Shown: positions 1 through 7,580, counted from the first letter of the stretch. The stretch: 32,667 nucleotides of DNA from Streptomyces fructofermentans (GCF_014651055.1 NZ_BMWD01000048.1:1-32667), one strand, 5' to 3'. The notes: generated by a model not told the origin, from the letters alone. Translations and numbers: made by a program.

Positions 1-58
1 CTCACAGCGCCGATGGTACTGCAGGGGGGACCCTGTGGGAGAGTAGGACGCCGCCGAA
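1..58 (+). rRNA. 5S ribosomal RNA, 3' end (partial)
   Basis: The first 58 bases match the 3' part of actinobacterial 5S rRNA: the conserved AGCGCCGATGGTACTGC stretch, the GGGGGGACCCTGTGGGAGAGTA loop region in two pieces, and the terminal GGACGCCGCCGAAC strand that closes helix I. The 5' part lies outside the window, so this is the end of an rRNA operon read into the window. The exact 3' end is approximate. Confidence 0.92.
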
Positions 59-75
59 CTAATTTTATATGGGAA

Positions 76-101
76 AGCCCCCGCACTTCGGTGCGGGGGC
101 T
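76..101 (+). terminator. rRNA operon terminator hairpin
   Basis: Perfect 11-bp stem (76-86 with 91-101) around a TTCG tetraloop, starting 17 bases after the 5S end. A UUCG-capped GC stem right after 5S rRNA is a typical factor-independent terminator. The bases after it are only weakly T-rich, as is normal in Streptomyces. Confidence 0.85.
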
Positions 102-208
102 GTTCTGCGTTTACGAGACGCTTCTCTCCAACCCCTCCGCTCTGGCGGCAGATGGCTGAGGGTAAGGTCAGGGGGCATCATCGGCACGTTCCCACAGGAG
201 GCCCCCGG

Positions 209-817
209 GTGGAGGTCCAGGAGACCCGCGTCCAGACAGAACGGGTCCTCACCATCCCGAACATCCTCAGCATGGCGCGTCTGGCCGGCGTGCCGCTCTT
301 CCTGTGGCTGATCCTCAGGCCGGAGTTCGGCGGGCCCCAGAGTGACGGCTGGGCGCTGCTGGTGCTCATGCTGAGCGGCGTCAGCGACTATCTCGACGGG
401 AAGCTCGCCCGGCGCTGGAACCAGATCAGCAGTCTGGGCCGGCTGCTCGACCCCGCGGCCGACCGGCTCTACATCCTGTCGACGCTGGTCGGGCTGACCT
501 GGCGCGGGATTCTGCCGCTGTGGCTGACGGGCGCCCTGCTGGCCCGGGAACTGCTTCTGCTGGTGATGGTGGGCATCCTCAGACGGCACGGCTATCCGCC
601 GCCCCAGGTGAACTTCCTGGGCAAGGCCGCCACGTTCAACCTGATGTACGCCTTCCCGTTGTTGCTGCTCAGTGACTCAGGTGGATGGATCGGGTCACTC
701 GCTGCCATTTTCGGATGGGCGTTCGCAGGATGGGGTACAACCCTCTATTGGTGGGCAGGGATCCTCTACGTGGTTCAGGTCCGCCGCATCGTTCGCGCGG
801 ACACCATGGCCGACTGA
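209..817 (+). CDS. CDP-alcohol phosphatidyltransferase, probable cardiolipin synthase
   Basis: An integral membrane enzyme of about 202 residues that transfers a phosphatidyl group from CDP-diacylglycerol to an alcohol. The diagnostic motif D-x2-DG-x2-AR-x8-G-x3-D-x3-D is intact (DYLDGKLAR, then G, D and D in SSLGRLLDPAADR), so it should be active. Several hydrophobic helices follow (WALLVLMLSGV, LLARELLLLVMVGIL, FGWAFAGWGTTLYWW). The GTG at 209 is chosen because AGGAGG at 196-201 sits 7 bases upstream; an ATG at 152 lacks such a site. The equivalent gene in S. coelicolor (SCO1389) is a eukaryote-like cardiolipin synthase and the M. tuberculosis positional counterpart is pgsA2; that substrate assignment is taken from family and position. 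Phosphatidylglycerophosphate synthase is the alternative. Confidence 0.9.
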   Translation: MEVQETRVQTERVLTIPNILSMARLAGVPLFLWLILRPEFGGPQSDGWALLVLMLSGVSDYLDGKLARRWNQISSLGRLLDPAADRLYILSTLVGLTWRGILPLWLTGALLARELLLLVMVGILRRHGYPPPQVNFLGKAATFNLMYAFPLLLLSDSGGWIGSLAAIFGWAFAGWGTTLYWWAGILYVVQVRRIVRADTMAD

Positions 818-931
818 GCTCGCCGAATAGGCGTCCCTAGTGGCCTCTCTGATGGCCCGCAAGCAGAATGTGCGGGACAATCTGACGGGTGAAGTCGGCT
901 AGACCGTCTCTTCAAGGAGGACGCTTCCGAC

Positions 932-3427
932 ATGAAGGCCGTCGTGATGGCCGGAGGCGAAGGCACACGCCTGCGCCCCATGACCTCAAGCATGCCCAAG
1001 CCGCTCCTGCCCGTGGCCAACCGCCCGATCATGGAGCACGTGCTACGGCTGCTCAAGCGGCATGGGCTCAACGAGACCGTCGTCACCGTCCAGTTCCTGG
1101 CCTCACTGGTCAAGAACTACTTCGGTGACGGTGAAGAGCTCGGGATGGAGCTCACCTATGCCAATGAGGAGAAGCCACTCGGTACTGCCGGCAGTGTCAA
1201 GAATGCCGAGGAGGCGCTGAAGGACGACGCCTTCCTTGTGATCTCCGGTGATGCTCTGACCGACTTCGACCTCACCGAGCTGATCAATTTCCACAAGGAA
1301 AAGGGCGCGCTCGTCACCGTCTGTCTGACCCGGGTCCCGAACCCACTGGAGTTCGGCATCACCATCGTCGACGAGGAGGGCAAGGTCGAGCGCTTCCTCG
1401 AGAAGCCGACCTGGGGCCAGGTCTTCTCCGACACCGTGAATACCGGCATCTATGTCATGGAGCCCGAGGTCTTCGACTATGTCGAGGCCGATGTTTCCGT
1501 GGACTGGTCCGGGGACGTCTTCCCCCAGCTCATGAAGGAGGGAAAGCCGGTCTACGGCTTTGTCGCCGAGGGCTACTGGGAGGACGTCGGCACGCACGAG
1601 AGCTATGTGAAGGCCCAGGCGGACGTCCTGGAGGGCAAGGTCGACGTCGAACTCGACGGATTCGAGATCTCGCCCGGCGTCTGGGTGGCCGAGGGTGCGG
1701 AGGTGCATCCCGACGCCGTGCTGCGCGGGCCGCTCTACATCGGCGACTACGCCAAGGTCGAAGCCGACGTGGAGATCCGCGAGCACACGGTCGTGGGATC
1801 CAACGTCGTGGTGAAGTCCGGCGCCTTCCTGCACAAGGCCGTGCTGCACGACAACGTGTACATCGGCCAGCACAGCAATCTGCGCGGCTGTGTCGTGGGA
1901 AAGAACACCGACATCATGCGGGCGGCGCGCATCGAGGACGGCGCCGTCATCGGGGACGAGTGCCTCGTCGGTGAAGAATCGATCGTGCAGGGCAATGTGC
2001 GGGTCTACCCGTTCAAGACGATCGAGGCCGGCGCCTTCGTCAACACGTCCGTCATCTGGGAGTCCCGCGGGCAGGCCCATCTGTTCGGTGCCCGCGGTGT
2101 GAGCGGCATCCTGAACGTGGAGATCACGCCGGAGCTCGCGGTGCGCCTCGCGGGGGCGTACGCCACGACGCTGAAGAAGGGTTCCACGGTCACCACGGCC
2201 CGTGACCACTCCAGAGGTGCGCGTGCGCTCAAACGGGCGGTGATCTCGGCGCTGCAGGCCAGCGCGATCGACGTACGCGATCTGGAGAACGTGCCGCTGC
2301 CGGTGGCGCGGCAGCAGACCGCCCGGGGCAGCGCCGGCGGGATCATGATCCGGACCACGCCGGGGGTGCCCGACTCCGTCGACATCATGTTCTTCGACGG
2401 TCAGGGGGCCGACCTCTCCCAGGGCAGCCAGCGGAAGCTGGACCGGGTGTTCGCCCGGCAGGAGTACCGGCGCGCGTTCCCAGGCGAGATCGGCGACCTC
2501 TACTTCCCGGCCAGTGTCTTCGACGCGTACACCGGATCCCTGCTCAGGAACGTCGACACCACCGGGGTCGCCGATTCCGGGCTCAAGGTGGTCGTGGACG
2601 CGTCGAACGGAAGCGCCGGTCTGGTGCTTCCGAGCCTGCTGGGCAAGCTCGGCGTGGACTCGCTGACCATCAACCCCGGTCTCGACGAGTCGCGGCCCAC
2701 CGAGACCGCGGAGACACGCAGGTCGGGCATGGTGCGGCTCGGGGAGATCGTGGCGTCGGCGCGGGCCGCGTTCGGTGTCAGGTTCGACCCGGTGGGCGAG
2801 CGGCTTTCGCTCGTCGACGAGAAGGGCCGGATCATCGAGGACGACCGCGCGCTGCTCGTCATGCTCGATCTGGTGGCCGCGGAACGCCGCAGTGGCCGGG
2901 TGGCCCTGCCGGTGACCACGACCCGGATCGCCGAGCAGGTGGCCGCGTACCACGGGACCCAGGTCGACTGGACGATGACGTCGCCGGACGATCTGACGCG
3001 TGTCGGGCGCGAGGAGTCGACGATCTTCGGCGGTGACGGGCGCGGCGGGTTCATCGTGCCGGAGTTCAGCAGCGTCTTCGACGGTACGGCCGCGTTCGTG
3101 CGGCTCATCGGCCTGGTGGCGCGCACGCAGCTCACGCTCAGCCAGATCGACGCGCGGATTCCGCGGGCGCACGTCCTCAAGCGGGACCTCGCCACCCCCT
3201 GGGCGGTCAAGGGCCTGGTCATGCGCCGTGTGGTCGAGGCGGCGGGCGACCGTTCCGTCGACACGACGGACGGTGTGCGCGTGGTGGAGGCCGACGGGCG
3301 CTGGGTGATGGTTCTGCCCGACCCGGCGGAGGCCGTCACCCATCTGTGGGCGGAGGGTCCGGACGACGCGTCCGCGCAGGCGCTGCTCGACGAGTGGTCG
3401 TCGGTGGTGGAGAGCGCCGGTCGCTGA
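932..3427 (+). CDS. Mannose-1-phosphate guanylyltransferase-like protein fused to a degenerate phosphomannomutase domain
   Basis: An 831-residue three-part protein. Residues 1-230 are a sugar nucleotidyltransferase with the signature AGGEGTRLRPMT and the lysine in KPLLPVANRP; it should make a nucleotide sugar, most likely GDP-mannose. Residues about 245-370 form a left-handed beta-helix of hexapeptide repeats. Residues about 380-831 resemble phosphomannomutase/phosphoglucomutase, but key loops are altered: the phosphoserine loop (usually TASHNP) reads IRTTPG near 473-478, the metal loop (DGDxDR) reads DPVGER at 619-624, and the sugar loop (GExSG) reads GGDGRGG at 700-706. This half is therefore predicted to be catalytically dead. 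The start is set by AAGGAGG at 914-920. GDP-mannose feeds protein O-mannosylation and phosphatidylinositol mannosides. A glucose-1-phosphate specificity for the first domain cannot be excluded. Confidence 0.92.
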   Translation: MKAVVMAGGEGTRLRPMTSSMPKPLLPVANRPIMEHVLRLLKRHGLNETVVTVQFLASLVKNYFGDGEELGMELTYANEEKPLGTAGSVKNAEEALKDDAFLVISGDALTDFDLTELINFHKEKGALVTVCLTRVPNPLEFGITIVDEEGKVERFLEKPTWGQVFSDTVNTGIYVMEPEVFDYVEADVSVDWSGDVFPQLMKEGKPVYGFVAEGYWEDVGTHESYVKAQADVLEGKVDVELDGFEISPGVWVAEGAEVHPDAVLRGPLYIGDYAKVEADVEIREHTVVGSNVVVKSGAFLHKAVLHDNVYIGQHSNLRGCVVGKNTDIMRAARIEDGAVIGDECLVGEESIVQGNVRVYPFKTIEAGAFVNTSVIWESRGQAHLFGARGVSGILNVEITPELAVRLAGAYATTLKKGSTVTTARDHSRGARALKRAVISALQASAIDVRDLENVPLPVARQQTARGSAGGIMIRTTPGVPDSVDIMFFDGQGADLSQGSQRKLDRVFARQEYRRAFPGEIGDLYFPASVFDAYTGSLLRNVDTTGVADSGLKVVVDASNGSAGLVLPSLLGKLGVDSLTINPGLDESRPTETAETRRSGMVRLGEIVASARAAFGVRFDPVGERLSLVDEKGRIIEDDRALLVMLDLVAAERRSGRVALPVTTTRIAEQVAAYHGTQVDWTMTSPDDLTRVGREESTIFGGDGRGGFIVPEFSSVFDGTAAFVRLIGLVARTQLTLSQIDARIPRAHVLKRDLATPWAVKGLVMRRVVEAAGDRSVDTTDGVRVVEADGRWVMVLPDPAEAVTHLWAEGPDDASAQALLDEWSSVVESAGR

Positions 3428-3452
3428 CCAGGACAAACATGACAAACATGTA

Positions 3453-3483
3453 CCGGACGGGCTCCTGACGGGGGCCCGTCCGG
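3453..3483 (+). terminator. Hairpin terminator after the mannose-1-phosphate guanylyltransferase gene
   Basis: Ten-base perfect inverted repeat CCGGACGGGC (3453-3462) and GCCCGTCCGG (3474-3483), 25 bases after the stop codon. No T-run follows. It separates the gene from the DUF881 operon. Confidence 0.65.
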
Positions 3484-3537
3484 TGCGTCGGTGGGGCCAT
3501 TCGGAGGTACCGGCCGCGACGTGCGACGATGTGCGGC

Positions 3538-4431
3538 ATGCCGCAGCAGCCCCCCGTTCGGAGCAGCCCCACGCGCCCCCCACGCCCGGACGCGTCCATG
3601 TCGCTGCTCACCAACGTCATGGACCACAGTCTTGACGAGGGGTACGCCGAGGCGGCCGCGCGCAAGAAGGCCGCCGGCGCGGAGACCATGCCCAGGACGC
3701 TGTGGACGAAGCTGGGGCTCGCGGCCGGTCTGGTGCTCGCGGCGCTCGTCGTGACGGTGGGGGCCGCGCAGGCGCGTGTCGCCGCGCCCGTCGTCGCCAA
3801 GGAGCGCGAGGAGCTCATCGACCGCATCGACCGGGAGACCTCGGCGGCCGAGGAGCTCGAGGACAGCATCGACGAACTCCGCGACGACGTCGACGCCCGG
3901 CAGCGCGAGGCGCTGAAGAAGGACGGCGGCGGCAAGGGCGAGCTCGTCGGCATCCTGGCCGGGGCGGTCGAGGTGCACGGACCCGGTGTGCGCCTGGTCG
4001 TCGACGACGCCAAGGAGTCCGATCACGCCGGGGACGGGGACGCCCGCGAGACGTCCGGCTTCTCGGACACCGGCCGACTCCGGGACCGGGACATGCAACG
4101 CGTGGTCAACGGGCTGTGGGAGTCGGGCGCCGAGGCCATCACGATCAACGGGCAGCGGCTCACCGCCCTGTCCGCGATCAGGGCCGCGGGTGACGCGATA
4201 CTGGTCGACAACAAGCCGCTGGTGCCCCCTTACACGGTGCTGGCGGTGGGGGACGGTCCGCGTCTGAGCACCAGGTTCAGCACCAGCGGTGACGGGTTGT
4301 ACCTGCAGGCGCTGCACAAGAACTTCGGGATCCGGACGAGCATGCACGTCGAGGACGACGTCCGGCTGCCCGCCGCACCGAGTGTGATCGTACGAACAGC
4401 ACAACCGAGCGCAGAGAAAGGCACATCGTGA
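3538..4431 (+). CDS. DUF881 family membrane-anchored coiled-coil protein (first copy)
   Basis: About 297 residues. A cytoplasmic N-terminus rich in Pro/Arg precedes one membrane helix (LWTKLGLAAGLVLAALVVTV). A charged coiled-coil follows (KEREELIDRIDRETSAAEELED), then the DUF881 domain with its ILAGAVEVHGPGVRLVVDD and GAEAITINGQRL motifs. The family has no proven enzymatic activity. In firmicutes DUF881 genes lie in the division cluster beside ftsA/ftsZ, so an envelope or division role is inferred. No good ribosome site precedes the likely starts; 3529 and 3598 are alternatives to 3538. The stop overlaps the next start by four bases, showing translational coupling with the small basic protein. 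Confidence 0.85.
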   Translation: MPQQPPVRSSPTRPPRPDASMSLLTNVMDHSLDEGYAEAAARKKAAGAETMPRTLWTKLGLAAGLVLAALVVTVGAAQARVAAPVVAKEREELIDRIDRETSAAEELEDSIDELRDDVDARQREALKKDGGGKGELVGILAGAVEVHGPGVRLVVDDAKESDHAGDGDARETSGFSDTGRLRDRDMQRVVNGLWESGAEAITINGQRLTALSAIRAAGDAILVDNKPLVPPYTVLAVGDGPRLSTRFSTSGDGLYLQALHKNFGIRTSMHVEDDVRLPAAPSVIVRTAQPSAEKGTS

Positions 4432-4760
4432 TCGCCGTACTGGGCCTCGTCGTGGGAGTCGTGGCTGGATTGCTGGTCCGGCCCGAGGTTCCGGCGGTGG
4501 TCGAGCCCTATCTTCCGATCGCCGTCGTGGCGGCGCTCGACGCCGTGTTCGGCGGCCTGCGCGCGATGCTCGACGGCATTTTCGACGACAAGGTCTTCGT
4601 CGTGTCGTTCCTGTCCAACGTCGTCGTGGCCGCGCTGATCGTCTTCCTCGGCGACAAGCTGGGCGTGGGTGCCCAGCTGTCGACGGGCGTCGTGGTCGTG
4701 CTCGGCATCCGCATCTTCTCCAACGCGGCGGCGATCCGTCGTCACGTGTTCCGGGCGTGA
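4428..4760 (+). CDS. Small basic family protein (DUF1290), integral membrane
   Basis: A 110-residue, mostly hydrophobic protein with about three membrane segments (IAVLGLVVGVVAGLLV, YLPIAVVAALDAVFGGL, FLSNVVVAALIVFLGDKLG) and a short Arg-containing tail. It matches the small basic protein family, which almost always sits next to DUF881 genes and in firmicutes lies just before ftsA. GTG start overlapping the upstream stop (GTGA). Its invariable company with two DUF881 proteins suggests one membrane complex; this is inference, and no biochemical function is known to me. Confidence 0.9.
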   Translation: MIAVLGLVVGVVAGLLVRPEVPAVVEPYLPIAVVAALDAVFGGLRAMLDGIFDDKVFVVSFLSNVVVAALIVFLGDKLGVGAQLSTGVVVVLGIRIFSNAAAIRRHVFRA

Positions 4761-4765
4761 GGCCG

Positions 4766-5680
4766 ATGAGCAGCCAGGACGAGACCCCCGAGAACCGACT
4801 GCGCAAGGAACTGCCCGAGGAGGCGCCGGCACCGGCGCCCCGGCAGGTTCCGCAGCTCCCCGCCGCCCCGCGGCCCCCGCAGGGACCGGCGGCCTCCGCG
4901 CCCGAGCCGGAGGGCGGGTCCGGTGGGGCGCCCGGGCCGGAGCGGGACGCGTCGGCGCTGAGCGGCCGGCAGCGGCTGGCGAAGGGCCTGTGGCCGCCGC
5001 GTGTGTCGCGCGCGCAACTCATCGTCGCGCTGCTGCTGTTCGGCCTGGGCTTCGGCCTCGCCGTGCAGGTGGCGTCCACGAGTGACGGCGACGGTGCCCT
5101 GCGTGGCGCGCGCCAGGAGGATCTCGTACGCATCCTCGATGAACTCGACGACCGCACACAGCGTCTGGAAGAGGAGAAGCAGGGGCTCGAGGACCAACGG
5201 ACCGAGCTGGAGAACAGCTCGGACCAGGCCGAGGAGGCCCGCAAGCAGACCGTCGAGAAGGAGAAGCAACTCGGCATCCTGGCGGGCACCGTGGCGGCTC
5301 AGGGCCCCGGCATCACGCTGACGATCCACGACGGCAAGGGGACGGTCGAGGCGGACATGCTGCTCGACGCGATCCAGGAGCTGCGGGCCGCCGGGGCGGA
5401 GGCGATCCAGGTCAACGGGGTCCGGGTCGTCGCCGACACCTACCTCACCGATGTGAAGGGCGGAGTCGGTGTCGACGGGAACAAGATCAACGCCCCCTAT
5501 CGTTTCAAGGTCATCGGCAAGCCGCAGGACCTCGAACCGGCGCTCAACATCCCTGGAGGTGTCGTGCAGACTCTTGAGAAGGAGCAGGCCACCGTCGCGG
5601 TGGAACGCGTCGACAAGATCGTCGTGAGTGCCTTGCGAGCGGCGAAGCAGCCTGACTACGCTCGGTCGTCGTCCGAGTGA
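4766..5680 (+). CDS. DUF881 family membrane-anchored coiled-coil protein (second copy)
   Basis: About 304 residues. The first 80 are a disordered Pro/Ala/Glu-rich cytoplasmic segment, followed by one membrane helix (AQLIVALLLFGLGFGLAVQV). A long coiled-coil (about residues 118-165, rich in Glu/Gln/Lys) comes next, then the DUF881 domain with ILAGTVAAQGPGITLTIHD, GAEAIQVNGVRVV and a final ALRAAK helix. ATG 4766 is chosen; a GTG at 4757 overlapping the small basic gene is also possible. The first DUF881 gene, the small basic gene and this gene form one tightly coupled unit. It diverges clearly from the first DUF881 copy, so the two are probably separate subunits rather than a recent duplication. 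Confidence 0.88.
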   Translation: MSSQDETPENRLRKELPEEAPAPAPRQVPQLPAAPRPPQGPAASAPEPEGGSGGAPGPERDASALSGRQRLAKGLWPPRVSRAQLIVALLLFGLGFGLAVQVASTSDGDGALRGARQEDLVRILDELDDRTQRLEEEKQGLEDQRTELENSSDQAEEARKQTVEKEKQLGILAGTVAAQGPGITLTIHDGKGTVEADMLLDAIQELRAAGAEAIQVNGVRVVADTYLTDVKGGVGVDGNKINAPYRFKVIGKPQDLEPALNIPGGVVQTLEKEQATVAVERVDKIVVSALRAAKQPDYARSSSE

Positions 5681-5757
5681 GCCGGCGGCGCTTGGAGTCC
5701 AGTCCGCGAGGGCAGGAGCTTGCGGGGGGTCGGCGCACCGAATGGGTGGTGCGTGGT

Positions 5758-5784
5758 GGAAACTGTCTGGTGGATACGGACGTT
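5758..5784 (+). promoter_or_regulatory. Possible ECF-sigma-type promoter upstream of garA
   Basis: In the 190-bp gap before garA, GGAAA (5758-5762) is followed after 19 bases by GTT (5782-5784). This resembles the GGAAT-N18-GTT pattern of SigR-class ECF promoters, but the first element has one mismatch and the spacer is one longer than ideal. Weak evidence from sequence only. Confidence 0.25.
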
Positions 5785-5870
5785 GTGAGGGTGTCCGGCT
5801 CGACCGGTGTGTGCAATCAGGGTTCGTCCTGCCCCACGGGCGGGTCTGTTTCGGTCAAGGGGAATCGCCC

Positions 5871-6713
5871 GTGAAGTTGTTTGCGAAGTTGTTCGGCAAG
5901 AGCGCCCGAGAAGGCGGCGACAACGCGACCGCCCGCCATCGCGCACCGCGCCCCGAGAACGCCGAGGGGCCCGACGACCGCCCGCTGTTCCGCGACCAGG
6001 TCGGCGGTCCCGGCGGCGACATTCCCGGTGGTCAGGGCGCGCCGTCTGTTGACCCTGCCCAGTCGGGACGCATAGGTTTCGGGGATCCGTCAGCCCCCGG
6101 TGCGGGTGGAGGGTTCACCCCCGACCCGTACGCGTCCAACGCCCCCGCGGGGCAGCCGCGGCAGGAGGATCCGTCCATGTCGGCCCTGGTGTGTACGAGG
6201 TGCGGTAACCGCAACGCGGAGGCGAGTCGCTTCTGCTCGAACTGCGGTGCCCCGCTGCGTGCCGGTGCGACCCCGGAGCGCCCGTCGGAGACCACCTCCA
6301 CGATCTCCATCTCGGGTCTGGAGGCGTACGACGCGGAGGCGACCGGCCAGACGGCCGTGCCGATGCTCTCTCCCGAGGCGCAGGCGGCCGTGGACGCGCT
6401 GCCGCTCGGCTCGGCGCTCCTGGTGGTGCGCCGCGGCCCGAATTCGGGCAGCCGCTTCCTGCTGGACGGTGAGCTGACCACCGCGGGCCGTCACCCGCAG
6501 AGCGACATCTTCCTGGACGACGTGACGGTGTCGCGTCGGCACGTGGAGTTCCGCCGTGAGCCCGACGGCTCGTTCACGGTGGCGGACGTCGGCAGCCTCA
6601 ACGGCACGTACGTCAACCGGGAGCGGATCGACAGGGTCCCGCTGGCGAACGGCGACGAGGTGCAGATCGGCAAGTACCGGCTGGTCTTCTACGCGAGCCA
6701 GCGGGGCATCTGA
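5871..6713 (+). CDS. garA: GarA/OdhI-type FHA-domain protein with N-terminal extension and zinc ribbon
   Basis: A 280-residue protein. Residues 1-13 could form a basic amphipathic helix (MKLFAKLFGKSAR); a disordered stretch runs to 100. A zinc ribbon follows with Cys108, Cys111, Cys122 and Cys125. The ETTS phosphorylation motif typical of GarA/OdhI is at 140-143. The FHA domain covers about 185-275, with GRHPQSDIFLDDVTVSRRH and SLNGTYVNRE almost identical to mycobacterial GarA. GarA, when unphosphorylated, binds and inhibits 2-oxoglutarate dehydrogenase and regulates glutamate metabolism; Ser/Thr kinases switch it off at the ETTS threonines. GTG 5871 has AAGGGGAA 6 bases upstream. A second in-frame start, ATG 6177 (residue 103), has a stronger AGGAGG 8 bases upstream and would give 178 residues, close to the 162 of M. 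tuberculosis GarA. Confidence 0.92.
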   Translation: MKLFAKLFGKSAREGGDNATARHRAPRPENAEGPDDRPLFRDQVGGPGGDIPGGQGAPSVDPAQSGRIGFGDPSAPGAGGGFTPDPYASNAPAGQPRQEDPSMSALVCTRCGNRNAEASRFCSNCGAPLRAGATPERPSETTSTISISGLEAYDAEATGQTAVPMLSPEAQAAVDALPLGSALLVVRRGPNSGSRFLLDGELTTAGRHPQSDIFLDDVTVSRRHVEFRREPDGSFTVADVGSLNGTYVNRERIDRVPLANGDEVQIGKYRLVFYASQRGI

Positions 6714-6717
6714 CCCA

Positions 6718-6738
6718 CCCCCAGACTTTGTCCGGGGG
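6718..6738. repeat. Intergenic palindromic hairpin of a type recurrent in Streptomyces
   Basis: CCCCCAGAC (6718-6726), loop TTT, GTCCGGGGG (6730-6738): a 9-bp stem with one mismatch, followed by GACCCCCAG, which can pair with the same G-run. I have seen similar CCCCCAGAC-TTN-GTCNGGGGG elements between many Streptomyces genes (recalled, not searched). It lies between garA and the MerR gene and could act as an attenuator. Confidence 0.55.
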
Positions 6739-6756
6739 GACCCCCAGGGAAGGTCC

Positions 6757-7494
6757 ATGCTTCGAACACCGAGCGGCGGTGCCGGCCACGGCGCCGCCGC
6801 CCCGGACAACGGGTTGATGAGCATCGGCGCGGTGTTGAACGCGCTGCGCGACGAGTTCCCCGAAGTCACCGTCTCCAAGATTCGTTTCCTGGAGTCCGAA
6901 GGGCTCATCGAGCCGCAGCGAACCCCGTCGGGCTACCGGAAGTTCGGCCCGGACGACGTGGAGCGCCTCGGTCACGTCCTGCGGATGCAGCGCGACCACT
7001 ACCTGCCGCTCAAGGTGATCCGCGAGCACCTGGACGCCATGGCGCGCGGCGAGGCCGCTCCGCTGCCCTCCGTGGGCCGGCAGCGGGACGGCGAGGCGGT
7101 CGTGGTCGAGCCCGAGGGGCCGACCGTGGCGCGGATCGGGCGGGACGAGCTGCTGGCCGCCGCCGAGGTCGGCGAGCAGCAGTTGGCGGAGTGGGAGTCG
7201 TACGGGCTCATCACGCCTCTGTCGGACGGGGTCTACGACGCCGAGGCGGTGACCGTGGCCGGTCTCGTGGGAGATCTCGGCAGGTTCGGTATCGAGCCAC
7301 GGCACCTGCGTGCCATGAAGGCCGCGGCCGACCGTGAGGCGGGGCTCGTGGACCAGGTGGTGGCACCGCTGAGGCGGCACCGCAACCCGCAGACCAGGGC
7401 GCACGCCGAGGCGCAGACCAGGGAACTGGCCGGCCTCGCGGTGAGGCTGCACGCCGCCCTGGTGCGGTCCGCGCTCGGCGTGCGGGTGCCCTGA
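6757..7494 (+). CDS. MerR-family regulator, FtsR/Rv1828-like
   Basis: A 245-residue regulator. After a short disordered leader, residues 18-95 form a MerR winged helix: MSIGAVLNALRDEFP, then VTVSKIRFLESEGLIEPQR, SGYRKFGPDDVERL and DHYLPLKVIREHLDAM. The C-terminal half (about 120-245) is helical and repeats an HTH-like EVGEQQLAEWESYGLITP pattern seen in this subfamily. The gene sits directly after garA, as Rv1828 follows garA in mycobacteria; the C. glutamicum counterpart FtsR influences ftsZ expression and growth. A division-gene regulator is therefore a reasonable inference. The start is supported by AGGGAAGG at 6746-6753. It lies 43 bases after garA, probably co-transcribed through the hairpin. 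Confidence 0.88.
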   Translation: MLRTPSGGAGHGAAAPDNGLMSIGAVLNALRDEFPEVTVSKIRFLESEGLIEPQRTPSGYRKFGPDDVERLGHVLRMQRDHYLPLKVIREHLDAMARGEAAPLPSVGRQRDGEAVVVEPEGPTVARIGRDELLAAAEVGEQQLAEWESYGLITPLSDGVYDAEAVTVAGLVGDLGRFGIEPRHLRAMKAAADREAGLVDQVVAPLRRHRNPQTRAHAEAQTRELAGLAVRLHAALVRSALGVRVP

Positions 7495-7568
7495 TCCGGC
7501 GACCGCCCGGGACAGCGGGTTCGGGCCCCCGATTCGTGCCCGACTACCCAAAGATGCCGACCACGGCC

Positions 7569-7574
7569 TAGGGT
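7569..7574 (+). promoter_or_regulatory. -10 element of a leaderless promoter for the nuclease-domain gene
   Basis: TAGGGT ends 6 bases before the GTG start at 7581 and there is no ribosome-binding site. This layout is characteristic of leaderless transcripts in Streptomyces. A convincing -35 element was not found. Confidence 0.5.
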
Positions 7575-7580
7575 TGCTGT

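Noticed and set aside
1103..5289. Very long minus-strand open frames (826 and 929 codons) opposite the guanylyltransferase and DUF881 genes
   Set aside because: They are antisense shadows of GC-rich genes: low-complexity Arg/His/Pro/Ser composition, no family motifs and no ribosome sites.
5628..5870. In-frame extension of garA upstream of GTG 5871
   Set aside because: It overlaps the end of the DUF881 gene, has poor coding bias and lacks a ribosome site, unlike GTG 5871.
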